From contig NZ_WWGX01000028.1 in assembly GCF_009862265.1 (NCBI RefSeq), positions 43,683 through 107,682 on the forward strand: DNA of 64,000 bases, written 5' to 3'. The notes beneath the pieces were generated by a model that did not search any database, was not told where the DNA came from, and saw only the letters and a list, made by a program, of their open reading frames with translations. This DNA is from Streptomyces sp. SID8352 (GTDB lineage Bacteria > Actinomycetota > Actinomycetes > Streptomycetales > Streptomycetaceae). How positions within the stretch are numbered: the stretch's first letter is position 1; each line of letters starts with the position of its first letter. Below, piece by piece: positions 26,157 to 38,510 of the stretch. The position numbers and the translations under genes are program-made.

Positions 26157-27442
26157 GCGGCCCCCTCGCCGAGGTCCTCGACGGCCAGCGGCAGGCAGAC
26201 CTCCGGAAGGCCGCGCGCGCCCTCCTGAAGCAGCCGCTGCTCACGGCCGACGGGCCGTACGCGGACGAGTTCAAGCTGGTGCGTCGGCACACCGCCGAGC
26301 TGCGGGAGTGGTTCGAACGCAATGTCGGCTGGGCGCTGCGCACGGACGCCGACGCCGCACGGCTGCGCAAGACACCGGGCACCCTCACCGACGCCACACA
26401 CCCGGCGCGCGAGGCCGCCCGCAGCGCCCTGCCCTTCACCCGCCGCCGCTACGTCCTGCTCTGCCTGGCCCTGGCCGCGCTGGAACGGGGCGAGTCGCAG
26501 GTGGCGCTCGGCCGCCTCGCCGAACAGGTCGTCCTTGCCGCCGCCGATCCCGCGCTCGTCGCGGCCGGGATCACGTTCACCCTGGAGCGGCGCGACGAGC
26601 GCCTCGACCTCGCGGCCGTCGTCCGTCTGCTGCTGCGGCTCGGCGTGCTGCGGAGGGTCGCCGGCGACGAGGACGCCTACGTCAGCGGATCGGGCGACGT
26701 GCTGTACGACGTGCGGCGGCGCGTGCTGGCCGGGATGCCCGCGTCCCTGCGGGGTCCCTCCCTGGTCGAGGCCGAGGGCTTCGAGGAGCGCCTGGCGGAG
26801 ATGACCGCGCCGACCGTGCTCGACAGCGACGAGCTCAGGTTCCGCGCGCTCCGCTGGAAACTGACCCGCATCCTGCTGGACGACCCGGTGCTGTACTACG
26901 ACGACCTGACCGACGACGAACTGGCCTACCTCACCCGGCAGCGCGGATTCATCACCGCCCGCATCAACGAGCTGACGGGACTCGTCCCCGAGACCCGGGC
27001 CGAGGGCATCGCCATGGTCGACCCGCTGGACGACCTCACGGACGCACGCATGCCGGAACAGGGCACCCACGGTCACATCACCCTGCTGCTGGCGCAGCAC
27101 CTGGCCCGGGCGGACGGGCCCGTCGACCCGGCGGAACTGGCGGTCCGTGTCCGCGAACTGGCCGTGGAGCACGGCGGTTTCTGGTCCAAGTCGGCGAGGG
27201 AACCGGGAGCGGAGCCCGAACTGGTCGAGCAGGCGCTGGCCAGGCTGGTGGCGCTGGGGCTCGCCGAGCGCACCGGAGGGGGCGTCGTACCGAGGCCGGC
27301 CCTCGCGCGGTACGCGGTCGGTGAACCCGTGGTCACGGCACCCGGACGGACCCGCCGGTCCGCCACGACGGAGCAACCCGCGCACCCCGCGCACTCCGCG
27401 CAACCCGTGCACCCCGCGCAACCCGTGCAGGACGAAAGGTGA
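26153..27442 (+). CDS. jetB: Wadjet protein JetB, DUF2398/TIGR02678 type
   Basis: 429 residues. It matches the TIGR02678 (DUF2398) family, the KITE/MukE-like winged-helix subunit of the DUF2397-type Wadjet complex. Visible segments include AARSALPFTRRRYVLLCLALAAL (about 85-107) and DDPVLYYDDLTDDELAYLTRQR (about 243-264). It overlaps jetA by 4 bp at its start and jetC by 4 bp at its end (GTGA), so the subunits are probably made in coupled amounts. The last 20 residues are a low-complexity His/Pro/Ala/Gln repeat. Confidence 0.88.
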   Translation: MSGPLAEVLDGQRQADLRKAARALLKQPLLTADGPYADEFKLVRRHTAELREWFERNVGWALRTDADAARLRKTPGTLTDATHPAREAARSALPFTRRRYVLLCLALAALERGESQVALGRLAEQVVLAAADPALVAAGITFTLERRDERLDLAAVVRLLLRLGVLRRVAGDEDAYVSGSGDVLYDVRRRVLAGMPASLRGPSLVEAEGFEERLAEMTAPTVLDSDELRFRALRWKLTRILLDDPVLYYDDLTDDELAYLTRQRGFITARINELTGLVPETRAEGIAMVDPLDDLTDARMPEQGTHGHITLLLAQHLARADGPVDPAELAVRVRELAVEHGGFWSKSAREPGAEPELVEQALARLVALGLAERTGGGVVPRPALARYAVGEPVVTAPGRTRRSATTEQPAHPAHSAQPVHPAQPVQDER

Positions 27443-30400
27443 ACCGCCCCGTGACCGCGCTCTCCGGACCCGATTCGCCCGGCCCCGCCCTGCCCGCTCC
27501 CGCGCCCGGCCGGTGGCGGCCCCTGCGCATCGGACTCGTCGATCTCTTCCACTACGACGTCGAGGAGTTCTGGTTCCGCGACGGCCGGCTGCTGCTGCGC
27601 GGCAACAACGGCACCGGCAAGTCGAAGGTGCTCGCCCTCACCCTCCCGTTCCTCCTGGACGGCGACCTCTCCGCGCGCCGCGTCGAACCCGACGGCGACC
27701 CCGGCAAGCGCATGGAGTGGAACCTCCTCCTGGGCGGCGCGCACCCGCACCCCGAACGGCTCGGATACACCTGGATCGAGTTCGGACGACTCGACGACGG
27801 TACGGGTGAGGCGCACTTTCGCACCCTGCTGTGCGGACTCAAGGCGGCCGCCGGACGCGGTATCGCCCGCCACTGGTTCGCGGTCACCGGCCAGCGGGTC
27901 GGCGCCGGCCTCGACCTGCTGGACGCTACCGGGACGGCCCTGTCCCGGGACCGGCTGGCCGAGGCGGTCGGCTCCCACGGCATGGTGTACGACACGGCGA
28001 AGGCCTACCGCAGGGCCGTCGACGAAGCGCTCTTCGGACTGGGGGAGCGGCGCTACGGCGCCCTCGTCGACCTCCTGATCCAGCTGCGTCAGCCCCAGCT
28101 GTCCAAGCGGCCCAGCGAGGCCGCCCTCTCCCGGGCGCTGACCGAGGCGCTCCCGCCGATGGACCAGGCGGTCGTCGCCGACGCGGCGGAGGCCTTCCGG
28201 TCGCTGGACGAGGAGAAGGAGGAACTGCGGGCGGCCCGCGAGGCCGAACAGGCGTCCACGGCGTTCCTCGACCACTACCGCCGCTACGCCCGCCTCGCCT
28301 CCCGGCGCCGCGCCCGCCTGCCCCGCCGCGAACACGCCCGTTACGAGAACCTGCAACGGGAGCTCGCCAGGACACAGGCGGACCGGGACCGGGCCTCGAC
28401 GGAACGCGACGAGGCCGCGGCGAGGGGCGTCGTCCTCGACGAGCGGGCCGCACGGCTGGCCGCCCAGGAGGCCACGCTGCGCTCCCGGCCCGAGATGCGC
28501 GACGCCCGTGCGCTCGACCGGGCGGCGGACGACGCCTCCCGCACGGCGGGAGACCTGAAGCGGGCCGAGGCGGACCGGCGTACGGCGGCCGAGGCACACA
28601 CCCGGGCCCTGGGCCGGCTCGCCACCGCGGACAACCGGCTCACGGCAGCCGGCGAGGCGTTGGACGGGATCCGGGACCGGACGGCCGAGAGCGCGCTGGC
28701 CGCCGGTCTCGAACCCCCCAGGACGGAGGGAGCCCTCGACGCGGTTCTGCGCCGGGAGGCGGACGCGGCGACCGCGAGGAGGCAGCGCGCCGTCGAGCAC
28801 GTGGCGGAGCTCGTCACACGGGCCGGGCAGGCCGAGGAGCGGCACCGTGCGGCTCGGCTGCGCGTCGACGAGGCCGATGCGGAGGTCGTGCACGGGGAGG
28901 AGCGACTGGCCGAGGCGGAGGAGGAGGTCGACGGGGAGCGGCGGGCGCTGGTCGCGGCCGTGCGGGAGCGACTCTCCGGGTGTGCGGAGCTGCGGGTGCC
29001 CGGGCTGCCCGGGGTCCTGGACGCCGTGCAGGACTGGTCGAGCTCTCTGGACGGCCCGATGCCGGCCCGTACGGCGGCGAGCGAGGCGCATCGCGCCGCC
29101 GCCTCCCGCCTGGCCGACCGGGCGGCCGGACTGGCCCACCGCGAGGCGGCGACGGCGGAGCGGCAGCGACTGGCGGGGGAGGAACTGACCGCCCTCGAAT
29201 CAGGCGGGGAGCGCGGTCCCGCGGCTCCCCCCACGCGCACACCCGGCGTACGGGACCGGGGCCCCGGCGCGCCGCTGTGGAGGCTTGTCGACTTCCACCC
29301 GCACGTCGCCGCGGCCGACCGCGCGGGACTGGAAGCCGCGCTGCAGGCTTCGGGGCTCCTCGACGCCTGGGTGCGGCCGGACGGCTCCGCGGTCGCGGCG
29401 GACGGACACGACGTGCTGCTCGACCCGGTCGGGCTGCCCGGCGGGCCCGGACTCGACCGCGCGCTGTGCCCGGCCGTCGACCCCGCGGACGCGGCGGCCG
29501 CCACCGTGGGGAAGGAGGCGGTCGCACGCCTGCTCGCCTCGATCGGGCTGGTCGCGGGCGACGGCGACGGGTCCGGCGAGGCCTCCTCGGCGGCCGGCGG
29601 CCACGACACCTGGGTCTGCCGGGACGGGCGCTTCCGCGTCGGGGCGCTCACCGGGAGCTGGGCCAAGGAGAGTGCCCAGTACGTGGGGGAGGGCGCGCGG
29701 GAGCAGGCGCGCCGTGTCCGCGTCGGGGAACTGCGCGCCGAGATCGACGGCCTGACGGCGGAGCGGGAACGGCTGGCCGAGGAGTCCCGCGCCGTGGCCG
29801 GGCGCCGCTCCACGCTGGACGCCGAACTCGCCGCACTGCCAGGCGACGACGACCTGCGGCGCGCCCACGCACGCGTCGCCGCCGCGGCCGAAGCGGTCCG
29901 CCGGGCCCGGGCCCGGCGGGACGAACGTGCCGCGGAACTGGCTCCGGCGGCGGAGTGGGCCGATCGTGCGGCGGCCGAACTCACCGACACCGCGGCGGCC
30001 CTCGACCTCCCCGCGGACCACACGGCACTGGGCGCCGTGCGCCGTGCGCTCACCGACCACACCGCCCTCCTGGCGGCCCTGTGGCCGGCGCTGCGCGAGC
30101 ACGCGGAGGCCGAGCACGCGGTGGCCGGTGAGCGGGAGGAGACCGGGAGGGCCGAACTCCACGTGTCCGAACTCGCGGAGCGCGCCACGGAGGCGGGCCG
30201 GTCGGCCGCGGCGGCGGACGAACACCTCACGACACTCCGCTCCACCGTCGGCGCGGCCGTCGCCGAGTTGCAGAGGAAACTGGAGGAGACCGCCGAGGCG
30301 GCCCGTGCCTGCGAGAGCGAGCAACGGCGGGCGCGGGCGGAGTACGGTGACGCCGACCGGCGGGCCAGCCACGCCGGGGGACGCATCGAGCGGCTCACCG

Positions 30401-31683
30401 AGGACGTCACCGAGGCGACCGCCGCGCGGGAGGAAGCGGTCGCGGCGCTCCAGCGGTTCGCCGCGACGGGACTGCTCGCCGTCGCACTGCCCGACATCGA
30501 TGTACCGGACGACGGCGGAGGGACATGGGCGGCGACCCCCGCCGTCGCCCTCGCGCGGGCGATGGAGTCCCGGCTCTCCGCGGTCGACGACACCGACGCG
30601 GCCTGGGAGCGCGTGCAGAAGCGGCTGAGCGAGGAGTTCGGCAGGCTTCAGGACGGGCTGTCGCGGCACGGCCACACCGCCACCGCCCGTCCGAGCGAGG
30701 ACGGTATGCGGGTCGACATCGTCTACCAGGGCCGGGAACGTGCCGTGCCCGAACTCGCGGAGGCGCTGGCCGTGGAGGTCGCGGAACTGACCCGCATCCT
30801 GTCCGTCCGCGAGCGCGAGATCCTCCAGACCCATCTGATCACCGAGGTCGCCGGGACGCTCCAGGAACTGATCGGGGCGGCCGAACGGCAGGTGGCCGCC
30901 ATGAACGGGGAACTGGAGGAGCGCCCGACCTCCACGGGCATGAAGCTGCGGCTGGTGTGGAGGGCCTCCCGCCGGGCTCCGCAGGGACTGGCTCAGGCCC
31001 GCGAACGGCTGCGTCAGTCGGCCGACGCGTGGTCGCCCGAGGACCGGGCCGCGGTCGGCGCGTTCCTCCAGGAGCAGATCGCCCACCGGCAGGCCGACAA
31101 CAGCGCCGGCAGCTGGCTGGAGGACCTCACCGCGGCCCTCGACTACCGGTCCTGGCACGAGTTCGGCGTCGAACGCCACCAGCACGGCAAGTGGGTGCCG
31201 GCCACCGGCCCCGCCTCGGGAGGGGAGCGGGTGCTGGCCGCCTCCGTGCCCCTGTTCGCCGCCGCGTCCTCGCACTACGCGAGCGCGGGCGGCGCGCACG
31301 CCCCGCGCCTGGTCACCCTGGACGAAGCGTTCGCCGGCGTCGACGACGACTCACGCGCCAAGTGCCTCGGTCTGCTGCGCGCCTTCGACCTCGACGTCGT
31401 CATGACCAGCGAGCGCGAATGGGCCTGCTACCCCCAGGTGCCGGGCATCGCCATCGCCCAGCTCTCCCGCGTCGACGACATCGACGCCGTACTGGTGACC
31501 CGGTGGGAATGGGACGGCAGCGAACGTCGGCGCGGCACGGAGCCCGCCGACCGGGCGCACGCGTTCGCCGCCGCTGCCGGTGACTCCGGCCAGTCGCCCG
31601 ACGGACCTGTGAGCCCATCCCGTGGGCCCGGGCGGACCGCCGTGGTCGACAGTGCCGACGGACAGGAGGCCCTGTGGACGTGA
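27439..31683 (+). CDS. jetC: Wadjet protein JetC, SMC-like ATPase (TIGR02680)
   Basis: 1414 residues from GTG 27439. The N-terminal ATPase half has Walker A GNNGTGKSK (residues about 54-62). Two long Ala/Arg/Glu-rich coiled-coil arms (about 260-530 and 760-1000) flank a central, hinge-like region (about 600-740). The C-terminal half has the ABC signature SGGERVL (about 1257) and Walker B LVTLDEAFAGVDDD (about 1292-1305). This SbcC/MukB-like plan is the motor of Wadjet, which extrudes DNA loops using ATP. The gene overlaps its neighbours on both sides. Confidence 0.9.
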   Translation: MNRPVTALSGPDSPGPALPAPAPGRWRPLRIGLVDLFHYDVEEFWFRDGRLLLRGNNGTGKSKVLALTLPFLLDGDLSARRVEPDGDPGKRMEWNLLLGGAHPHPERLGYTWIEFGRLDDGTGEAHFRTLLCGLKAAAGRGIARHWFAVTGQRVGAGLDLLDATGTALSRDRLAEAVGSHGMVYDTAKAYRRAVDEALFGLGERRYGALVDLLIQLRQPQLSKRPSEAALSRALTEALPPMDQAVVADAAEAFRSLDEEKEELRAAREAEQASTAFLDHYRRYARLASRRRARLPRREHARYENLQRELARTQADRDRASTERDEAAARGVVLDERAARLAAQEATLRSRPEMRDARALDRAADDASRTAGDLKRAEADRRTAAEAHTRALGRLATADNRLTAAGEALDGIRDRTAESALAAGLEPPRTEGALDAVLRREADAATARRQRAVEHVAELVTRAGQAEERHRAARLRVDEADAEVVHGEERLAEAEEEVDGERRALVAAVRERLSGCAELRVPGLPGVLDAVQDWSSSLDGPMPARTAASEAHRAAASRLADRAAGLAHREAATAERQRLAGEELTALESGGERGPAAPPTRTPGVRDRGPGAPLWRLVDFHPHVAAADRAGLEAALQASGLLDAWVRPDGSAVAADGHDVLLDPVGLPGGPGLDRALCPAVDPADAAAATVGKEAVARLLASIGLVAGDGDGSGEASSAAGGHDTWVCRDGRFRVGALTGSWAKESAQYVGEGAREQARRVRVGELRAEIDGLTAERERLAEESRAVAGRRSTLDAELAALPGDDDLRRAHARVAAAAEAVRRARARRDERAAELAPAAEWADRAAAELTDTAAALDLPADHTALGAVRRALTDHTALLAALWPALREHAEAEHAVAGEREETGRAELHVSELAERATEAGRSAAAADEHLTTLRSTVGAAVAELQRKLEETAEAARACESEQRRARAEYGDADRRASHAGGRIERLTEDVTEATAAREEAVAALQRFAATGLLAVALPDIDVPDDGGGTWAATPAVALARAMESRLSAVDDTDAAWERVQKRLSEEFGRLQDGLSRHGHTATARPSEDGMRVDIVYQGRERAVPELAEALAVEVAELTRILSVREREILQTHLITEVAGTLQELIGAAERQVAAMNGELEERPTSTGMKLRLVWRASRRAPQGLAQARERLRQSADAWSPEDRAAVGAFLQEQIAHRQADNSAGSWLEDLTAALDYRSWHEFGVERHQHGKWVPATGPASGGERVLAASVPLFAAASSHYASAGGAHAPRLVTLDEAFAGVDDDSRAKCLGLLRAFDLDVVMTSEREWACYPQVPGIAIAQLSRVDDIDAVLVTRWEWDGSERRRGTEPADRAHAFAAAAGDSGQSPDGPVSPSRGPGRTAVVDSADGQEALWT

Positions 31684-33032
31684 ACCGTGCGACGGCCCCG
31701 CCCGGCCACGGCGGAGGCGGGGCGGCGCCCGGACGCACGACTGGGCCGGACGCCACCGCGGACGCGGTGCCGAAAAGGCTCGCACCGGCGGCAGCCGGTC
31801 CCGGCGTCGACACCGAGCGCCTCGGGCGCCTGCTCGGCGATCCCGGCCTCGGCTGGTTCGTGGACCGCGTGCGGCAACGGATGGCACGCGGCCGGCCGCT
31901 CACGGGCTCCGTCACCCTGTCCGACCCTGAGGAATCCCAACGCCGGGCCGCCGAACGTCTCCTGGGACGGGCACCACGAGCCCGCGGCGCCCTCGGCATT
32001 CGCCTCGAGACCGTGGACGAGATCCTCCGTCGCTCCGGTGTCAGCCCGGGCGGACTGACGGTGGCCGTCGTCGCCCTCGCCGGGCCGGTCGTACTGCACA
32101 CCGAGACACGGGAGAGGGAGGAACGGGCCTGGGAGGAGGCGTACGCCCCACTCGGCACCCTCGACGCGGAGCTGGCCCCCTGGGCCGAACGGATCCGCGG
32201 CGACGGTCTCGTACGACGCCTCGCCCGCACACCGGAGGCGGCGGCCCCCTTGGTGGAGGCCGCCGTGCGCGCGTTGCGCGCGCTGCCCGCGTCACCGCCG
32301 ACGTCGCGGGCGACGTTCGCGGCACGGAACCTCCCGGGCGCGCATGCCCTGGACGAGGGGACGCCGCTCGCCACTCTCGTCCTGTCCGGCATCCGGTGCC
32401 TCACCGGCTTCCCCGACGGCTCCGGGGCGCAGTGGCGGCGGGAGGCGTGGGCCTCGGCAGGCCTGCTCAAGGACGACCTGTCATCGACCGTCCTCACCCT
32501 CAACCTGCGCGGTACCCCGGCCCTGGACTGGCTGGCCGACGCCGGGGAGCCGGCGGTGCTGACCCTCCGCTCCCTCACCGGCCGCGCACCGGTTGCCTCC
32601 GTTCCCCTGACGGGAACCGTTCACGTCTGCGAGAACCCCGCGGTGCTGTCCGCTGCCGCCGACACCCTGGGCCGGGCGTGCCCTCCCCTGGTGTGCCTTC
32701 AGGGGCAGCCGTCGGCCGCCGCGCTCGCGTTGCTGCGCGACCAGTCGTCGCGGGGAGCCCGCCTTCTCTACCACGGCGACTTCGACTGGGGCGGGGTGCG
32801 CATCGCCACAACACTGGCGCGAAGCGTCCCTTGGCGTCCGTGGCGCTACACGGCGGCGGACTACCGAGCGGCGGTGACCGCAGTGGCCGGGGCCCCGGCG
32901 CTGACGGGCCCGCCCGCCGCGACCCCCTGGGACCCGGCCCTGGCCGTCGCACTCGCCGAGTGCGGTGTCCGGGTCGAGGAGGAGACGGTGCTGAACGACC
33001 TGCTCACGGACCTAGGCACGGAGCCCCGCTGA
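31674..33032 (+). CDS. jetD: Wadjet nuclease JetD, DUF2399/TIGR02679 type
   Basis: 452 residues from GTG 31674 (ten-base overlap with jetC; RBS ACAGGAGG; GTG 31680 is an alternative). The C-terminal Toprim-like nuclease core keeps its acidic residues: E320 in VCENPAVL, and D369/D371 in YHGDFDWGG. These bind the metal that cuts plasmid DNA after loop extrusion. The N-terminal part (about 35-300) is the DUF3323-type arm region. All catalytic residues expected are present, so the system looks intact. Nothing gene-like occupies 33033-33260. Confidence 0.88.
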   Translation: MDVNRATAPPGHGGGGAAPGRTTGPDATADAVPKRLAPAAAGPGVDTERLGRLLGDPGLGWFVDRVRQRMARGRPLTGSVTLSDPEESQRRAAERLLGRAPRARGALGIRLETVDEILRRSGVSPGGLTVAVVALAGPVVLHTETREREERAWEEAYAPLGTLDAELAPWAERIRGDGLVRRLARTPEAAAPLVEAAVRALRALPASPPTSRATFAARNLPGAHALDEGTPLATLVLSGIRCLTGFPDGSGAQWRREAWASAGLLKDDLSSTVLTLNLRGTPALDWLADAGEPAVLTLRSLTGRAPVASVPLTGTVHVCENPAVLSAAADTLGRACPPLVCLQGQPSAAALALLRDQSSRGARLLYHGDFDWGGVRIATTLARSVPWRPWRYTAADYRAAVTAVAGAPALTGPPAATPWDPALAVALAECGVRVEEETVLNDLLTDLGTEPR

Positions 33033-33260
33033 GGCGTGCCCCGTGGCCACGGCGGGCGCGCAGCTCTACGAGTACCGGCGCACTCCCTCGACCTGCGCCT
33101 CGTTCCGACGAGGCGTCGTGTGGAGTGCGTGCGGCTCCAGGGCCTTCACGCCCGACCGGAAGCCCCGGAGCGGCCCGAGAGGCGCCTGCCCGCCCCCTCC
33201 CGCCTCGCGTTCACGCGACTCGGGAGGGAGCGGGTGCGGTGGTGGTTTCCCGGGGAGCCC

Positions 33261-34790
33261 TCAGATGTCCCGGAACGTCTCGATCTGCGCCCCGATCGAG
33301 TTCAGCCGCTCCGCCAGGTCCTCGTAGCCGCGGTTGATGACGTACACGTTGCGGAGCACCGACGTGCCCTCGGCGGCCATCATCGCCAGGAGGACGACCA
33401 CGGCGGGACGCAGTGCCGGGGGGCACATCATCTCGGCCGCGCGCCAGCGGGTGGGGCCCTCGACCAGGACGCGGTGCGGGTCCAGCAACTGGAGGCGCCC
33501 GCCGAGGCGGTTGAGGTCGGTCAGATAGATCGCGCGGTTGTCGTAGACCCAGTCGTGGATGAGGGTCTGGCCCTGCGCGGAGGCGGCGATGGCCGCGAAG
33601 AACGGCACGTTGTCGATGTTCAGGCCGGGGAACGGCATCGGGTGGATCTTGTCGATGGGCGCCTCCAGCTTGGAGGGCCGGACGGTGAGGTCCACCAGCC
33701 GCGTGCGGCCGTTGTCCGCGACGTACTCCGGGGTGCGGTCGTGGTCGAGGCCCATCTCCTCCAGGACCGCCAGCTCGATCTCCAGGAACTCGATCGGCAC
33801 CCGGCGCACCGTCAGCTCCGACTCCGTCACCACCGCCGCGGCCAGCAGGCTCATCGCCTCGACCGGGTCCTCGGAGGGGGAGTAGTCCACGTCGACGTCG
33901 ATGACCGGAACGCCGTGCACCGTCAGCGTCGTGGTGCCGATGCCCTCGACCTCGACGCCCAGGGCCTCCAGGAAGAAGCAGAGGTCCTGGACCATGTAGT
34001 TGGAGGACGCGTTGCGGATGACGGTGACGCCCTCGTGCCGGGCCGCCGCCAGCAGCGCGTTCTCGGTGACCGTGTCCCCGCGTTCGGTGAGGACGATCGG
34101 GCGGTCCGGGCGCGCCGAGCGGTCGACGGCCGCGTGGTACTGGCCCTCGGTCGCCGCCACTTCCAGACCGAACCGGCGCAGCGCGATCATGTGCGGCTCG
34201 ATGGTCCGGGTGCCCAGGTCGCAACCGCCCGCGTACGGGAGCATGAAGCGGTCCATCCGGTGCAGCAGCGGGCCCAGGAACATGATGATGGAGCGGGTGC
34301 GCACCGCCGCCTCGGCGTCGATGGCCTCCATGTCCAGCTCGGCCGGCGGCACGAGTTCCAGGTCGACGCCGTCGTTGATCCAGCGGGTGCGGACGCCGAT
34401 GGAGTTGAGGACCTCCAGCAGGCGGTAGACCTCCTCGATGCGGGCGACCCGCCGCAGCACCGTCCGCCCCTTGTTGAGCAGGGAGGCGCAGAGCAGGGCG
34501 ACGCACGCGTTCTTGCTGGTCTTGACGTCGATCGCCCCGGAGAGGCGGCGGCCGCCGACCACCCGCAGATGCATCGGTCCGGCATAGCCCAGGGAGACGA
34601 TCTCGCTGTCCAGCGCCTCACCGATCCGCGCGATCATCTCAAGGCTGATGTTCTGGTTGCCGCGTTCGATGCGGTTGACCGCGCTCTGGCTGGTACCGAG
34701 CGCCTCCGCGAGCTGGGACTGCGTCCAGCCGCGGTGCTGCCGCGCATCACGGATGAGCTTGCCGATGCGTACGAGGTAGTCGTCTGCCAT
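33261..34790 (-). CDS. XRE-HTH fused to a MurA-like enolpyruvyl transferase
   Basis: 509 residues. Residues about 5-62 are an XRE helix-turn-helix (GWTQSQLAEALGTSQSAVNRIERG). Residues about 72-505 are an EPSP-synthase/MurA fold. MurA-type residues are visible: SKNAC (Lys/Asn of the UDP-GlcNAc site), the loop GGCDLGTRTIEP with its catalytic-type Cys and Arg. The reaction would be enolpyruvyl transfer to UDP-GlcNAc; streptomycetes have another stand-alone MurA, so this is a second, DNA-binding paralog. Its own promoter carries the palindrome at 34802-34819, so autoregulation is plausible. Divergent from aconitase across 705 bp, as in the pair I recall as SCO5998/SCO5999. Confidence 0.88.
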   Translation of the reverse strand: MADDYLVRIGKLIRDARQHRGWTQSQLAEALGTSQSAVNRIERGNQNISLEMIARIGEALDSEIVSLGYAGPMHLRVVGGRRLSGAIDVKTSKNACVALLCASLLNKGRTVLRRVARIEEVYRLLEVLNSIGVRTRWINDGVDLELVPPAELDMEAIDAEAAVRTRSIIMFLGPLLHRMDRFMLPYAGGCDLGTRTIEPHMIALRRFGLEVAATEGQYHAAVDRSARPDRPIVLTERGDTVTENALLAAARHEGVTVIRNASSNYMVQDLCFFLEALGVEVEGIGTTTLTVHGVPVIDVDVDYSPSEDPVEAMSLLAAAVVTESELTVRRVPIEFLEIELAVLEEMGLDHDRTPEYVADNGRTRLVDLTVRPSKLEAPIDKIHPMPFPGLNIDNVPFFAAIAASAQGQTLIHDWVYDNRAIYLTDLNRLGGRLQLLDPHRVLVEGPTRWRAAEMMCPPALRPAVVVLLAMMAAEGTSVLRNVYVINRGYEDLAERLNSIGAQIETFRDI

Positions 34791-34801
34791 GAGGTTGAGG
34801 C

Positions 34802-34819
34802 TATCTCAGATATGAGATG
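34802..34819. promoter_or_regulatory. Palindromic operator at the XRE-MurA gene
   Basis: TATCTCAGATATGAGATG, arms TATCTC and GAGATR about six bases, starts 12 bp upstream of the XRE-MurA ATG. It has the same half-sites and spacing as 35352-35369 in front of aconitase. Confidence 0.55.
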
Positions 34820-35351
34820 GCGCCCGCCAGGGGGGTCCGTTCGGGTGATGCGCCGCCAGAACGGCGCCGGTGCCGGGTCCGTGTCGGGCCCGCGCGGTGC
34901 GCACGGCCCGCCCACGCCCCGCCCGTGCCGTGCCCGCGTGGCTCCTTCCGGTGGCCCGGCCGCCCGGGGCCGGGCCTTCTGCTTCCCGGTACGGCGCAGC
35001 GTCCGGCCCCGGTTGCCCGGCACGGCATGGTTTGTCACCCCGGGGGCGGTTCCGGCCGCGAGGTGACGAGTACCCCCCTCCATCGAAATGACGACTGTTT
35101 CCGCGCGATGGCGATCGCCTCCGCCGCGATGAAGGTTGACCCCGTCCATCCCGGTGAGGGATCCGCCGTTCCGGGGACCCGGGCTCCGGGCGATCCTGGA
35201 CGGGCGGGGTTCCCGCGCCCCGCGCGCCCTCCGTCGCCCCGCCCGGGCGCGGCCCGGCGGCCGCTCGCTCCTCCCGGATGCGGGCGCCCTGGGGCGCGCG
35301 GTATCCACGAAGTGGTCCGGACATGACCTGTCGGCCCGCATGTATTACAGT

Positions 35352-35369
35352 TATCTCGACATCGAGATA
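35352..35369. promoter_or_regulatory. Palindromic operator upstream of aconitase
   Basis: TATCTCGACATCGAGATA has perfect 8-bp arms around CA, 126 bp before the aconitase GTG. It matches the XRE-MurA operator in half-sites and spacing. The remainder of the 705-bp gap shows no supported gene. Confidence 0.6.
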
Positions 35370-35409
35370 TCTGCCAGGCGCACCGCGGTCGCCACCCAGT
35401 GAGGGTTAC

Positions 35410-35428
35410 CTAACTAAGCCTTACCTTA
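35410..35428. promoter_or_regulatory. Candidate iron box (DmdR/DtxR type) before aconitase
   Basis: CTAACTAAGCCTTACCTTA agrees with the actinobacterial iron-box consensus (TTAGGTTAGSCTMACCTAA, from memory) at about 12 of 19 positions, best in the right half. It lies 68 bp before the start codon, in promoter position. Aconitase needs a 4Fe-4S cluster, so iron control makes sense. Confidence 0.4.
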
Positions 35429-35429
35429 G

Positions 35430-38210
<2,781 letters not shown>

Positions 38211-38224
38211 CCTGATGTGAACGG

Positions 38225-38262
38225 GCGCCCCGCCTCTGTATCTCGCGCAGAGGGCGGGGCGC
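38225..38262 (+). terminator. Terminator hairpin after aconitase
   Basis: GCGCCCCGCCTCTG (38225-38238) pairs with CAGAGGGCGGGGCGC (38248-38262), one bulge, nine-base loop, 15 bp after the stop codon. Confidence 0.8.
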
Positions 38263-38341
38263 TCGCGTGCGACGGGGCGGAAGATGCGCAGGCGACCATG
38301 AACGCATGCGATCCGTTACCGGGGCGAAGCTGAGCATCCCA

Positions 38342-38393
38342 CGACCACAGAAGAACCCGCACCTGGTACCAGGTGCGGGTTCTTCTGTGGTCG
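38342..38393. repeat. Perfect 52-bp palindrome
   Basis: Two 26-bp arms meet at GGTACC with no spacer; the outer end is CGACCACAGAAGAACCC. It could act as a second, bidirectional terminator. It marks the last sequence before the mobile debris begins. Confidence 0.85.
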
Positions 38394-38510
38394 GGTCGCC
38401 GGATCACGTTGCCGTGCCCCGGCCCCCTCGGAACCGGACGCATCAGCCGCCCTGGCATTCAGAGCAAGCAACCGCCGCTTCGGATGCCCCGGATCCGGAC
38501 GCCTGCCCCT

